64,000 nucleotides of DNA from NCBI GenBank assembly GCA_947184155.2, contig CAMXCT020001446.1, positions 951,001 to 1,015,000 on the forward strand, written 5' to 3'. This DNA is from Cladocopium goreaui. Its lineage: Eukaryota; Sar; Dinophyceae; Suessiales; Symbiodiniaceae. A program made the position numbers and the translations under genes. This document shows, piece after piece, positions 18,113 through 28,800 of the stretch (positions are counted from its first letter, which is position 1; each line of letters opens with the position of its first letter). The notes beneath the pieces are model-generated. The model was given only the letters and a program-made list of their open reading frames with translations. It was not told the origin of the DNA and did no database searches.

Positions 18113-19534
18113 TCATCTCATACTGTTGCACTCCCATTGGAACTCTTTCCAAGGGTGATCCATCATCTTGCCGATGACCTCGTCTTTGAGATTGATCTCG
18201 CAGACCACTTGGTACTGTTCGATGACCTTGAACTTGACGTCGTTCAGGTCCATAACCATGACTGACTCCTCGGTGGCGTCCAGTCTCTTGCACATTTCCT
18301 TCAGACCTTGAGGGTCCATGACGGCTGACTCCTCGATGGTGTCCCGCCTCTTGCACATTAACTTCAGACCTTGAGGGTCCACGGCTGACTCCTCGATGGT
18401 GTCCAGCCTCTTGCATGATGTCAGACCTTTGAACTGGTATCTCACCTCCCAGTCCTCCAGTCTTCCCACCTTGTCTTGCAACCCCATGAGATGGTATCTC
18501 ACCTCCCATCCCATTGGGCTGCACAACTCTTCCTTGACCATGCCCCTTGCCAGAACGTTGCACTTCTCCAGCAAGTAGCCCTGTCGCGACACCTCGATGG
18601 TGCCCAACTTGTTCAACACCTTGAGGGTGTTCATCTTGATCGACACCTTGAGGGTGCCTAACTTGATCGACACCTTGAGGGTGCCTAACTTGATCGACAC
18701 CTTGAGGGTGCCTAACTTGCTCGACACCTTGAGGGTGCCCTCACGTCTAACACCTTGAGGGTGTCCACATTGTTCGACACCTTGAGGGTGTCCAGCACGT
18801 TGACCTTGTCCAGCATCTTGAGGATACCGAAGGTCCACACCTTGAGAGTGTGCAAATTGATCGACACCTTGAGGGTGTCCTGCATGTTGACCTTGTCCAA
18901 CATCTTGAGGATGTCGAAGGTCCACACCTTGAGGGTGTACTTCACGGCGACCTTGTCCAGCATCTTGAGGATACCGAAGGCCTTGACCTTGTCCAGCATC
19001 TTGAGGATACCGAAGGTCTTCATCATCATTTGATGGCATAGCCCCTTGAGTCTGCAAGGCCACACCTCGTCTTGTACTCCAACTTGACGGAGCACTCATT
19101 CGTCCCATTGCTAGCGGCTCCAACTCTCGCGACGCGTCTGCATCTTCTATCTCCGGAAGGTCCTCCTTGACTGAGACCTCTTCCCTTGGCGTCCACATCG
19201 GCTGCTCCATGGCCAACTGACGTGCTTCTCGTAGGTGTTCTTGCTGAACCCCTGCTGACCACCACTGATTCGGCTCGGTGCCTAAGTCCAACAGGTCAGT
19301 GCTCACATCCAGTTCTTGCCGTAGAGCCCCTCCATGTTCGCCTCGTAGTAGAGCTCGTCCTCCACCTTGACCATCACTGCCATTGGGTAGAGCTCTTTCA
19401 TCTCCACGCCGAAGGTCTCTGCCGTCATGTCCAGCTCGGTCTCTTCCATGCCCTTCTTGGCCTTCTTGATCCAGCCGTAGAGCACGAGGTCCACTTCTAC
19501 CAAGTGGCACCGAACACGACCTAGTCCACGACAT
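18113..19534 (-). CDS. Repetitive leader frame of the copia element, product unknown
   Basis: A 473-codon open frame lies between the primer site and gag. The first part is not protein-like in this frame; from 19303 to about 19545 the better coding frame is another one (LVEVDLVLYGWIKKAKKG...), so a frame change near 19300 is likely. The middle (about 18590-19030) is made of imperfect repeats (LRYPQDAGQGQ and GTLKVSIKL units) and stays open in several frames. The C-terminal part has KxxxTIEESAV repeats. No domain is recognised. It may be an N-terminal extension of gag or a non-coding leader kept open by its repeats. Confidence 0.35.
   Translation of the reverse strand: MSWTRSCSVPLGRSGPRALRLDQEGQEGHGRDRAGHDGRDLRRGDERALPNGSDGQGGGRALLRGEHGGALRQELDVSTDLLDLGTEPNQWWSAGVQQEHLREARQLAMEQPMWTPREEVSVKEDLPEIEDADASRELEPLAMGRMSAPSSWSTRRGVALQTQGAMPSNDDEDLRYPQDAGQGQGLRYPQDAGQGRREVHPQGVDLRHPQDVGQGQHAGHPQGVDQFAHSQGVDLRYPQDAGQGQRAGHPQGVEQCGHPQGVRREGTLKVSSKLGTLKVSIKLGTLKVSIKLGTLKVSIKMNTLKVLNKLGTIEVSRQGYLLEKCNVLARGMVKEELCSPMGWEVRYHLMGLQDKVGRLEDWEVRYQFKGLTSCKRLDTIEESAVDPQGLKLMCKRRDTIEESAVMDPQGLKEMCKRLDATEESVMVMDLNDVKFKVIEQYQVVCEINLKDEVIGKMMDHPWKEFQWECNSMR
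18590..19033. repeat. Minisatellite within the copia leader
   Basis: At 18640-18740 a 27-bp unit (GATCGACACCTTGAGGGTGC plus CTAACTT) is repeated almost exactly three times. Around it, up to 19030, are degenerate relatives built on CACCTTGAGG and CATCTTGAGGATACCGAAGG. Multiples of three keep several frames open on both strands, which explains the overlapping open frames here. Confidence 0.85.
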
Positions 19535-19553
19535 GGCAAACGCCCCTTCAGCT

Positions 19554-19572
19554 GAGCGTTGGGCTCATAACC
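19554..19572 (-). promoter_or_regulatory. Primer-binding site for a 5'-half initiator tRNA-Met
   Basis: Directly after the 5' LTR the - strand reads GGTTATGAGCCCAACGCTC. Its complement, ending GGGCTCATAACC, matches the anticodon arm of eukaryotic initiator tRNA-Met (GGG stem, CAT anticodon, ATAACC), not the 3' CCA end. Drosophila copia is known to prime from a tRNA-iMet fragment cleaved just 3' of the anticodon loop, with the site in the same place. The same half-tRNA priming is inferred here. Confidence 0.8.
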
Positions 19573-19720
19573 TGTGCAAGGCAGAGCAGCGCGCCTTTTG
19601 ATCCTAAAAGAGCCTCCAGTCGTCACACTGATAAGAACAGATACTTCACCTGTCAAGCAGTGATAAGACCAGATCCTACACATACCCTATTGTACATGCA
19701 TGCACATCAACCCTTTTGCA
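19573..19720 (-). repeat. 5' LTR of the copia element
   Basis: 148 bp, identical to 7112-19720's other end at 7112-7259. As the element lies on the - strand, this is the promoter-side LTR. It is short for an LTR and shows no clear TATA box. Confidence 0.95.
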
Positions 19721-20700
19721 CCATTAAATCTCTATAAATACCATTAAATCTCTATAAATCCCATTAAATCTCTATAAAATCTCATTAAATCTCTATAAAT
19801 CCCATTAAATCTCTATAAATCCCATTAAATCTCTATAAATCCCATTAAATCTCTATAAATCCCATTAAATCTCTATAAATCCCATTAAATCTCTATAAAT
19901 CCCATTAAATCTCTATAAATCCTATTAAATCTCTATAAATCCCATTAAATCTCTATAAATCCCATTAAATCTCTATAAATCCCATTAAATCTCTATAAAT
20001 CCTATTAAATCACTATAAATCCCATTAAATCTCTATAAAATCCCATTAAATCACTATAAATCCCATTAAATCTCTATAAATCCCATTAAATCTCTATAAA
20101 TCCCATTAAATCACTATAAATCCCATTAAATCTCTATAAATCCCATTAAATCTCTATAAAATCCCATTAAATCACTATAAATCCCATTAAATCTCTATAA
20201 ATCCCATTAAATCTCTATAAAATCCCATTAAATCTCTATAAATCCCATTAAATTTCTATAAATCCCATTAAATTTCTATAAATCCCATTAAATCTCTATA
20301 AATCCCATTAAATCACTATAAATCTCATTAAATCTCTATAAAATCCCATTAAATCTCTATAAATCCCATTAAATTTCTATAAATCCCATTAAATTTCTAT
20401 AAATTCCATTAAATCTCTATAAATACCATTAAATCACTATAAATCCCATTAAATCTCTATAAATCCCATTAAATCTCTATAAAATCCCATTAAATCTCTG
20501 TAAATCCCATTAAATTTCTATAAATCCCATTAAATCTCTATAAATCCCATTAAATCACTATAAATCCCATTAAATCTCTAATCCCATTAAATCACTATAA
20601 ATCCCATTAAATCTTTATAAAATTCCATTAAATCACTTTAAAATCCCATTAAATCTCTATAAATCCCATTAAATCACTATAAATTCCATTAAATCATCCC
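19721..20700. repeat. 20-bp minisatellite, right arm
   Basis: Continuation of the ATCCCATTAAATCTCTATAA array after the copia insertion, with more variant units (ATCACTATAA, ATTTCTATAA) towards 20700. The first ~220 bp repeat the same order of variant units seen near 6726-6930 in the left arm. Confidence 0.95.
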
Positions 20701-20751
20701 ATTAAACCACCAGGAAAATCACAATTTTTCGTGGGATTTCCGTCCTGCCAG

Positions 20752-20819
20752 GACGGATCCGATCGCCCGATACCTTAAGCCTGGCGAGTGCCATTACGGC
20801 CTTCGCAGCAGGCGGCGAA
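20752..20819 (+). CDS. PPR-like exon fragment
   Basis: After the acceptor-like CTGCCAG (ending 20751) the frame reads RIRSPDTLSLASAITAFAAG, the PPR pattern P-D/N-x3-[SL]-x2-AI-x-A. It ends at a possible GC donor (GCAG|GC at 20819/20820), a donor type known in dinoflagellates; an in-frame TGA follows a few codons later. With the fragments at 2011-4687 on the same strand it could be part of one PPR gene family region now split by the retrotransposon. Confidence 0.4.
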
Positions 20820-21219
20820 TTTCAGTGATGGAACCCACCAAAAAAAGGGTGGAGTTTACTGGAGTTTATTGGAGTTAGAGTTCATTGATGATTTATAGAA
20901 TTATCCAGATTGTATAAATTTATGATTTATGATTATACGTATAATTATCTAAATATTCATTTTTTTGATTTCACCACCCAAAGTTTCTTGAGTAAAGTTT
21001 GTGAATTTACTTTTTGAATCAACGGACTTCACTGAATTATTACATCAATATGAGATCCACATGTTTTTACGGGAGTTCACAGACTTCATGGAATTATTGA
21101 ATCAATCTCAACCTCACAAATGGAGGTTTCACCACCTGAAGTAGCTATAGATGCGGATTTTAAGCCATACATTTTTGGTTTTGTCAAGTCGCGAGTCGCG
21201 CTCTGCAAGCAGTTTCATG

Positions 21220-21323
21220 TACCCTCTGGTAAACTAACATAGCTATTGAAAATGGCCATTTATAGTGAGTTTTCCCATTAAAAATGGTGATTTTCCATAG
21301 TTATGTTAGTTTACCAGAGGGTA
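21220..21323. mobile_element. MITE, TACCCTCTGGTAAAC family
   Basis: A 104-bp copy with clean inverted ends (TACCCTCTGGTAAACTAACA ... TTAGTTTACCAGAGGGTA). TA at both ends is consistent with a TA target duplication around CCCTCTGG...CCAGAGGG. This is the best-preserved representative of a family with about fourteen copies in the window. Confidence 0.85.
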
Positions 21324-21600
21324 CCCGGGAGGCATCAAAGATCCGACTTCACCTGAGGCGCCCAGGGTGCCCCATAGCTGAGCCGGCACTGTCGAAGCCG
21401 AAACACATCGAAGAGTAGGGCCATCCAAAGAGGTCAAAATTGGGTTCCAGGATTTTGTGTAATCATACTGTATCATACTATATATATATATATGTATATA
21501 TATATACACACTACATATTACATATTTTCATCTATAAGAAATTATATATGCATACATATCATATAACATGCAACACACTGCTGCATCTTAATCGTCTCAT

Positions 21601-21747
21601 TCGTTCCTGGCGGCGCAGGCGACCCTTTCGGGACTGCAGCAAGTGCATCGGCGGCTCAGAGAACTGCCCGGGGATCACAGCGGCTGCGACGCGGAGGTGT
21701 TACAAGCCACAGGCCATGGCGCCATGGTGATGATCAAAGCATCCTGA
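21601..21747 (+). CDS. Exon-like island ending in TGA, product unknown
   Basis: GC-rich frame SFLAAQATLSGLQQVHRRLR continuing to a TGA at 21745-21747, 48 codons with GC-rich third positions. The surrounding DNA is TA-rich. It looks like a 3'-terminal exon, but no acceptor AG lies immediately upstream and no family is recognised. Confidence 0.35.
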   Translation, partial: SFLAAQATLSGLQQVHRRLRELPGDHSGCDAEVLQATGHGAMVMIKAS

Positions 21748-22929
21748 TACTTTCCAAAGCAGGGGCTGTGCCGGATCATCGACAAAGCCATTTAAGATAT
21801 GTATATATATATGTATATACATATTATACATATATATGTACATATTATAGATATATTACATAGATATGATATATTATATACACATACAGGTAATATATAC
21901 ACACCAAAGAACTTCGGCAAGATGAACCTCTCACTGACCTGCGGCCCGTCTAGTTGTTGCAGGTCGTGCAGGCAGCTGGCACCTGGCTCTGACGATTTTC
22001 AACGAAGCCGGTGAGGTGGATCCCCGTCCATGGCGGTCTGGGGGTCTGGGGTTATAGCAACAATAAACCACCCATATTTCGATGGTTTATATCGCTTATA
22101 ACCCGTCAAAAATTGGTTTAAAAAATCAGGATGGATCTATTGATCTGACATTTTGCTTTACATTTTGCTTTACTTTCACATTTGTTCCTTAAAAATCATC
22201 TCATGGACGACCATTTTTTTATGTCTTGAAAGCCATGGTGACGACTGATCCCACATTTTAAGAACCAGACCAGTTGATGTGCCGAAGGCAGCAAAGATCC
22301 TGCCGATGCCGGGCTTTGCAGGTGCGATGGAAGGGGTGTCCAAATGGAGTGTAACCATGACTATGTATATACTCACGGTGGATCATTTGAGAGTCTTCTG
22401 GACTTTCATGGACCCAAGCAGAACAGATCTTCTTTCAACCGATACCGCCCCATGGTCACATTGCGCAAGGAGGATTCAGACTTGCAGTATGGCATAGAAA
22501 TCTCGCCTGGCAATGGCTTACTCTCCTATCTTCATATCCATTTGCAGTTCATGTCATGGGAAAATTGGGATTTCCCTTGCCACTTGGGGGTTCCACTAAC
22601 TAGTGATTAATATAACCATAAGGGTAAACGCTCCCAACTTATAGGATTTATTACCGTAGTTATACCATTTCTCAAATACCAACTGCACCAAACCAACCTA
22701 CTCATTCATACATCACATGTCCCATAGTTTCCCACGATTCCCGTCATTCTCCCAATATTATCCCATAACACCATCGAATTCCAACACGATATTCCCATGA
22801 TATATCCCATTTTTTCCCCATCTTTATTACCATTTATTAGCATTATTACCATCTTTTATACCAATATTTTTTCATATTTTTCACCAATTTTCACCAAAAA
22901 CTGCAATCTCCCCACGTATGATGCCCCAG
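21748..22929. other. Mostly non-coding, TA-rich at start
   Basis: TA microsatellites occur at 21797-21890. A GC-richer patch at 21915-22020 and an open frame at 22344-22610 show no recognisable product. The TTTCCCAT-rich filler near 22700-22860 resembles positions 300-460. Confidence 0.45.
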
Positions 22930-23055
22930 AAATGCTCCGTTCCTGGAGGTGCCCTGCGCGCATCTCTGCTTTGGAGCCAAGCGGCCTGGTCCTGCGAGGC
23001 GTGCGACGACGAGAAAGGGGGATGGCAGCGACTGGGAAATCCTTCAGCGAAATGG
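22930..23055 (+). CDS. Exon-like island with CxxC motif
   Basis: After CCCCAG (ending 22929) the frame reads KCSVPGGALRASLLWSQAAW followed by SCEACDDEKGGW. The W-x-C-x2-C spacing hints at a small zinc ribbon of the RanBP2 type, but the second cysteine pair is not seen. The frame reaches TAG at 23056, or a GT donor at 23055. The family is unproven. Confidence 0.35.
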
Positions 23056-23587
23056 TAGTTTTAATGAGTTTTAATGAGAAATTCATGGGAAAATCATGAG
23101 ATTTGGGACAATCATCGGGAATTCAACTATACATTGGAAAATAAATAGAGATGTCGTTCGCAAAAAATGATCCAAGTTGGGGATTTTCCAAACCATGTTG
23201 GATTACCGGCGAGTACAGTATATAGATGGAACAACATCCGGTGATGGACGATGTTCCCAACATCCTGCAAGGTTGTGCGGTGCATTTCAGATATTTCAGC
23301 TTGCAAGCTCTGAAGAGCATAAAGACTGCCGTTGCTATGTGATGTCAGACACATGACGTGCAGCCTTCACAGCGTGCTTTCTTTAGCTTTGAAACTCTCC
23401 TTTCAAGAGAGGTGCTGTGGCTGTTGATGTGCCAAGCAGCGTTCTTCCATCTGAAACCAATTGCGGACGGTAAATCTATTTATAGATGATCTTCCCAGCG
23501 AACTCAACTTCCATTTCGTTCAGGGATTTTCCAGCCACGTTTGATGATACCGTTGTGGGTAACCCTTTTTCGGGTTGCCATGGGCAG

Positions 23588-23715
23588 GCTGCGTGGCAAC
23601 CGAGCAGCTGGCCTTTGCCCAAAGGCTTGGCGAAGTGCGAAGTGCTGCTGCCACTTTGAAGGCCGGACGCCTGGAAAATCACCATGGGATTGCCCTGAGT
23701 TTCTGTGACAAATAG
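23588..23715 (+). CDS. Exon-like island ending in TAG
   Basis: After GGGCAG (ending 23587) an open frame reads CVATEQLAFAQRLGEVRSAA and continues to TAG at 23713-23715. Third positions are GC-rich and the helical composition is plausible for a terminal exon. No domain is recognised. A MITE begins 10 bp after the stop. Confidence 0.35.
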
Positions 23716-23725
23716 ACAATGAATA

Positions 23726-23843
23726 TACCCTTTGGTTATGACTCACAGTTTGCCATGGAAAATCACCGTTTTAATAGGATTTAATAGGTACATCATCTAT
23801 AAATGGGTCATTTTCCATAGCTATGTTAAATAACCAGAGGGTA
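23726..23843. mobile_element. MITE, TACCCTCTGG family (diverged)
   Basis: Begins TACCCTTTGGTTATGACTCA and ends AACCAGAGGGTA; 118 bp, with inverted ends and the family interior words (GGAAAATCAC, CATTTTCCATAGCTATG). Confidence 0.75.
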
Positions 23844-24407
23844 TATATATATATATATACAAATATGGTGAATTAGAGCATCAATATGTAGTTTGGGTTT
23901 TCATCTCTGACGGTCCGAGTTGCCTGAAGCTGAGATTTCTTTGCGTATTATCCACTTGAACAACCTCGCAACTTTGAGAACGTTGGAACTGTGTGGCGTT
24001 TCCATTCACCTGAACAGTTTTTCTTTGATTGGCAGTTTGCTCTTGCACCGTAGCGGAAAAATGACGTGTGACATTTTCTGGCTCAGCCTGGCACCAAGAT
24101 ACAACGGTAGAGCCACAGCACCAGGCAGGCTTGAGTTCTAAACGAGCTATCCAAGCTTTAAAGTGATGCCAAATCATAATTGAACATGTCGTCCGGAAAT
24201 CACATGAACTTTACCTTCATGAGGGATCAAAATTAGCCACTCCCTCTGAACAATACGTTAATTGCGGGACATCAACTCCGGGCAAACGTCCAGGTTGCAG
24301 CGAACATGTTTGAACATGTTGGAACAAGGTTGGATAGTATGGGTGCCACCCATGATGTCTACTTCGCAACCAATTGAGTCAAAACGACACGTGTTTGCCC
24401 CTTAGCA

Positions 24408-25193
24408 ATGACCGGAAGTGCCCAAGGCGACATACTGCGCAGCCTCGGTCTTGTGCAAGGATTTGGCATTCCCTGCTGGAAGTTCCAAGCTGGTGTCTCC
24501 AGCCGTACTTGTGCCTCTTTCAGACTGTCGAGCACTCGCAGGAGCAGAAGCTTGCATTTTTTCACTGGTCTTGTGATTTTGCTCTGGACCTGTCAATCGA
24601 GTCTGTCGCTGACGTCTGGACCAGCAAAGTACTTCGGCAGCGTCAGCTATTACCATGGGCATCGCTTGGAGGATTCGAGGTATCAACATCTTGATGCCTT
24701 GACAATAAAACACATTGAAACAGGGATCATTATGTGGTCCTGTGCCATTGATGTTCGAGAGCATGCAGGTCATGAAGGTCTAAGAGACGGGGATCAAGTC
24801 GTGTTTCATTTCACAGACAAAGACTCCTTTCGGAAGATCACGAGTCTTGAAGATCCACAGCTCTTCGCGAGTATGAAGAGAGACGACAGTGATTTTGGCT
24901 ACGGATGTTATGCCACCATGAAAGCACCGCACGACTGGAAAAGCAAAAGTCATACCCTCCTCAACAATTATTGGCCGGACGCGAATACCATTCAGAGTCT
25001 CAGAGGAAAGCCATGGCGGAAAGGTGAGATTTTGGAGGATTTTGTGAAGGGAAAAGTGGGACAGTATGTCAATAAGAACTACTACGGCAAGGCAGATTAC
25101 TGCATCCCGCTGATCGTGGACAGACAGGTGGCCAAGAATGTGATGAAAGAAGACGCGGATGCTCCAGCGATGCCGAATGGCTACTCAGCTTAA
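24408..25193 (+). CDS. ADP-ribosyltransferase-like segment, probable N-terminal part of a TPR gene
   Basis: 261 codons from ATG 24408 to TAA. The first ~75 residues look like UTR or intron read-through. The convincing part starts near residue 75 (HGHRLEDSRYQHLD). It contains DGDQVVFHFTDKDSF then DFGYGCYAT at about residues 125-170, then a basic stretch and YCIPLIVDRQVAKNV near the end. The order H-[FY]-T ... G-x-G-x-Y-x-T resembles the first two motifs of the ADP-ribosyltransferase/PARP fold, and a catalytic Glu has not been placed. Dinoflagellate proteins with this segment often continue into TPR arrays (recollection, unchecked), and one begins 0.7 kb downstream, so the two may be exons of one gene. 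An upstream stretch could contain earlier exons. Confidence 0.5.
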   Translation: MTGSAQGDILRSLGLVQGFGIPCWKFQAGVSSRTCASFRLSSTRRSRSLHFFTGLVILLWTCQSSLSLTSGPAKYFGSVSYYHGHRLEDSRYQHLDALTIKHIETGIIMWSCAIDVREHAGHEGLRDGDQVVFHFTDKDSFRKITSLEDPQLFASMKRDDSDFGYGCYATMKAPHDWKSKSHTLLNNYWPDANTIQSLRGKPWRKGEILEDFVKGKVGQYVNKNYYGKADYCIPLIVDRQVAKNVMKEDADAPAMPNGYSA

Positions 25194-25864
25194 ACAGGCA
25201 TACAGTCAGGTCTTCCCACCAAAAGGGCGCGAATAAGTTGAAGATTGTTGAAGCATGGTGCAACCTCCAGTGTCACAACATGACCTTCCTTCTTCGACAC
25301 TTGACCAAGAAGACATTCCAGTTAATTTGGTAGTGATGTTGGTGTGATTCTTCGGACATGTTAATGTGGAGTTCCATACGAGTTCCATCTAGACCATCCA
25401 CACCGGGTTTCCACGAGCCAAGTTGGGGAAACGACGGCCATGAACTGAAAGGAGCTGAGGTACAAAGCGGCTGGCAGGCTGCAATCGCCACGGTCAGAAG
25501 GAGCCAACTTGGCGAGATGTTTGGGTGATCTCTATCTATGAACAGACCAAGGAGCCTTTCTCACTGGGTTGACTCAGACACAGACATTTGAAATGTCGCT
25601 TCGAAACATGTGTTGTCAACACCCAAGGGTTCAATAGCCTGTCCAGGAGGGTTGGAAAGTCAAGAGCGCAAAACAGCCAGCAGATGCCGCCATCAGGATT
25701 CTCAAGAGACGTCTTGAGAGCTTTGAATTTGAAAGTGCAGCAGGTTTTTGGGGCGGGTTTTTAAGGATCGACAGTGCATGTAGTGATTATATTGATTTGA
25801 TTTGATTTGTTCACTTCAGTTATATAGAAAGATCTTCATTGTTTCAGACATTCTTCTACACTAA
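25194..25864. other. Possible intron or spacer before the TPR exon
   Basis: No recognisable gene. It separates the ART-like segment from the TPR exon on the same strand. Acceptor-like TTTCAG occurs at 25842-25847, and further AGs lie just before the TPR frame. I could not find an in-frame donor before the TAA of the upstream segment that settles whether the two are joined. Confidence 0.35.
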
Positions 25865-28800
25865 AACGGAAACAGAAAAAGAATCCAGCAGTCTTTGACT
25901 TTGGTGTCCCTAAAAGCCTGGCAGAAACACTCGAGGAATCAAGATGAGCATGTGGCCAATCTGGCGAAGTTCCAGCTGAAAGAATATCCTCACATCCAAA
26001 AGGAGCTCTTGGGAAAGGTAATTACAGAAAACCCAAGTGACTCTATCGCCTACAACAACCTGGGCACCTTGCTCAAGGCCGGTGAAGAGATCCAGGTTCA
26101 GCTGCAAGAGGGCCCTAGAACCTTTAACAGAAAGCAGCTCTACTTGAAAGCCATCGAACTTGACAATGCATATGCATATGCATACTACAACCTGGGGATC
26201 TTGGTCAAGGCCGGTGAAGAGATCCAGGTGCAGCTGCAAGAGGGCCCTAGAAACTTTACCGAAAAGCAGCTCTACTTGAAAGCCATCGAACTTGACAATG
26301 CATATGTACGTGCATACAGCAACCTGGGCACCTTGCTCAAGGCCGGTGAAGAGATCCAGGTGCAGCTGCAAGAGGGCCCTAGAAACTTCAACGAAAAGCA
26401 GCTCTTCTTGAAAGCCATCGAACCTGACAATGCATGTGCACGTGCATACAACAACCTGGGTAATTTGCTCAAGGCCGGTGAAGAGATCCAGGTGCAGCTA
26501 CAAGAGGGCCCTAGAAACTTTAACCAAAAGCAGCTCTTCTCGAAAGCCATCGAACTTGACAATGCACATGCATACGCATACTGCAACCTGGGCACCTTGC
26601 TCAAGGCCGGTGAAGAGATCCAGGTGCAGCTGCAAGAGGGCCCTAGAAACTTTACCGAAAAGCAGCTCTACTTGAAAGCCATCGAACTTGACAATGCATA
26701 TGTACGTGCATACAACAACCTGGGCACCTTGCTCAAGGCCGGTGAAGAGATCCAGGTGCAGCTGCAAGAGGGCCCTAGAAACTTCAACGAAAAGCAGCTC
26801 TACTTGAAAGCCATCGAACTTGACAATGCATATGCAGGTGCATACAACAACCTGGGCATCTTGCTCAAGGCCGGTGAAGAGATCCAGGTGCAGCTGCAAG
26901 AGGGCCCTAGAAACTTCAACAAAAAGCAGCTCTACTTGAAAGCCATCGAACTTGACAATGCATTTGCATATGCATACTACAACCTGGGGATCTTGCTCAA
27001 GGCCGGTGAAGAGATCCAGGTGCAGCTGCAAGAGGGCCCTAGAAACTTCAACGAAAAGCAGCTCTACTTGAAAGCCATCGAACTTGACAATGCATATGCA
27101 CGTGCATACAACAACCTGGGCATCTTGCTCAAGGCCGGTGAAGAGATCCAGGTGCAGCTGCAAGAGGGCCCTAGAAACTTCAACAAAAAGCAGCTCTACT
27201 TGAAAGCCATCGAACTTGACAATGCATTTGCATATGCATACTACAACCTGGGGACCTTGCTCAAGGCCGGTGAAGAGATCCAGGTGCAGCTGCAAGAGGG
27301 CCCTAGAAACTTCAACGAAAAGCAGCTCTACTTGAAAGCCATCGAACTTGACAATGCAAATGCAGGTGCATACTACAACCTGGGGATCTTGGTCAAGGCC
27401 GGTGAAGAGATCCAGGTGCAGCTGCAAGAGGGCCCTAGAAACTTTAACCAAAAGCAGCTCTTCTCGAAAGCCATCGAACTTGACAATGCACATGCATACG
27501 CATACTGCAACCTGGGCACCTTGCTCAAGGCCGGTGAAGAGATCCAGGTGCAGCTGCAAGAGGGCCCTAGAAACTTTACCGAAAAGCAGCTCTACTTGAA
27601 AGCCATCGAACTTGACAATGCATATGCATATGCATACTCCAACCTGGGGATCTTGCTCAAGGCCGGTGAAGTGATCCAGGTGCAGCTGCAAGAGGGCCCT
27701 AGAAACTTTACCCAAAAGCAGCTCTTCTCGAAAGCCATCGAACTTGACAATGCAGTTGCACCTGCATACTACAACCTGGGCATCTTGCTCAAGGCCGGTG
27801 AAGAGATCCAGGTGCAGCTGCAAGAGGGCCCTAGAAACTTCAACGAAAAGCAGCTCTACTTGAAAGCCATCGAACTTGACAATGCATATGCACGTGCATA
27901 CAACAACCTGGGCATCTTGCTCAAGGCCGGTGAAGAGATCCAGGTGCAGCTGCAAGAGGGCCCTAGAAACTTCAACGAAAAGCAGCTCTACTTGAAAGCC
28001 ATCGAACTTGACAATGCATATGCAGGTGCATACAACAACCTGGGCATCTTGCTCAAGGCCGGTGAAGAGATCCAGGTGCAGCTGCAAGAGGGCCCTAGAA
28101 ACTTCAACGAAAAGCAGCTCTACTTGAAAGCCATCGAACTTGACAATGCATATGCACGTGCATACAACAACCTGGGCATCTTGCTCAAGGCCGGTGAAGA
28201 GATCCAGGTGCAGCTGCAAGAGGGCCCTAGAAACTTCAACAAAAAGCAGCTCTACTTGAAAGCCATCGAACTTGACAATGCATATGCATATGCATACTAC
28301 AACCTGGGGACCTTGCTCAAGGCCGGTGAAGAGATCCAGGTGCAGCTGCAAGAGGGCCCTAGAAACTTCAACGAAAAGCAGCTCTACTTGAAAGCCATCG
28401 AACTTGACAATGCAAATGCAGGTGCATACTACAACCTGGGGATCTTGCTCAAGGCCGGTGAAGAGATCCAGGTGCAGCTGCAAGAGGGCCCTAGAACCTT
28501 TAACAAACAGCAGCTCTACTTGAAAGCCATCGAACTTGACAATGCATTTGCATATGCATACTACAACCTGGGGATCTTGCTCAAGGCCGGTGAAGAGATC
28601 CAGGTGCAGCTGCAAGAGGGCCCTAGAAACTTCAACGAAAAGCAGCTCTACTTGAAAGCCATCGAACTTGACAATGCAAATGCAGGTGCATACTACAACC
28701 TGGGGATCTTGCTCAAGGCCGGTGAAGAGATCCAGGTGCAGCTGCAAGAGGGCCCTAGAACCTTTAACAAACAGCAGCTCTACTTGCAAGCCATGGAAAT

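Larger units (their letters stand above)
7112..19720 (-). mobile_element. Complete Ty1/copia-type LTR retrotransposon
   Basis: A 12,609-bp element lies on the - strand. It has two identical 148-bp LTRs (TG...CA ends), a primer-binding site matching half of initiator tRNA-Met, and a polypurine tract next to the 3' LTR. Its domain order is gag - zinc fingers - protease - methyltransferase-like - integrase - reverse transcriptase - RNase H. Integrase before reverse transcriptase defines the copia class. At 12.6 kb it is far longer than typical copia elements (about 5 kb) because of a repetitive leader, the methyltransferase-like insert and a C-terminal extension of nearly 1,000 residues. Identical LTRs indicate recent insertion. 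Confidence 0.95.

Noticed and set aside
26498-28789. 763-codon minus-strand frame opposite the TPR array
   Set aside because: It is open only because the 132-bp unit is a multiple of three with no antisense stops. The translation is a repeat of the TPR antisense and shows no domain or start context.
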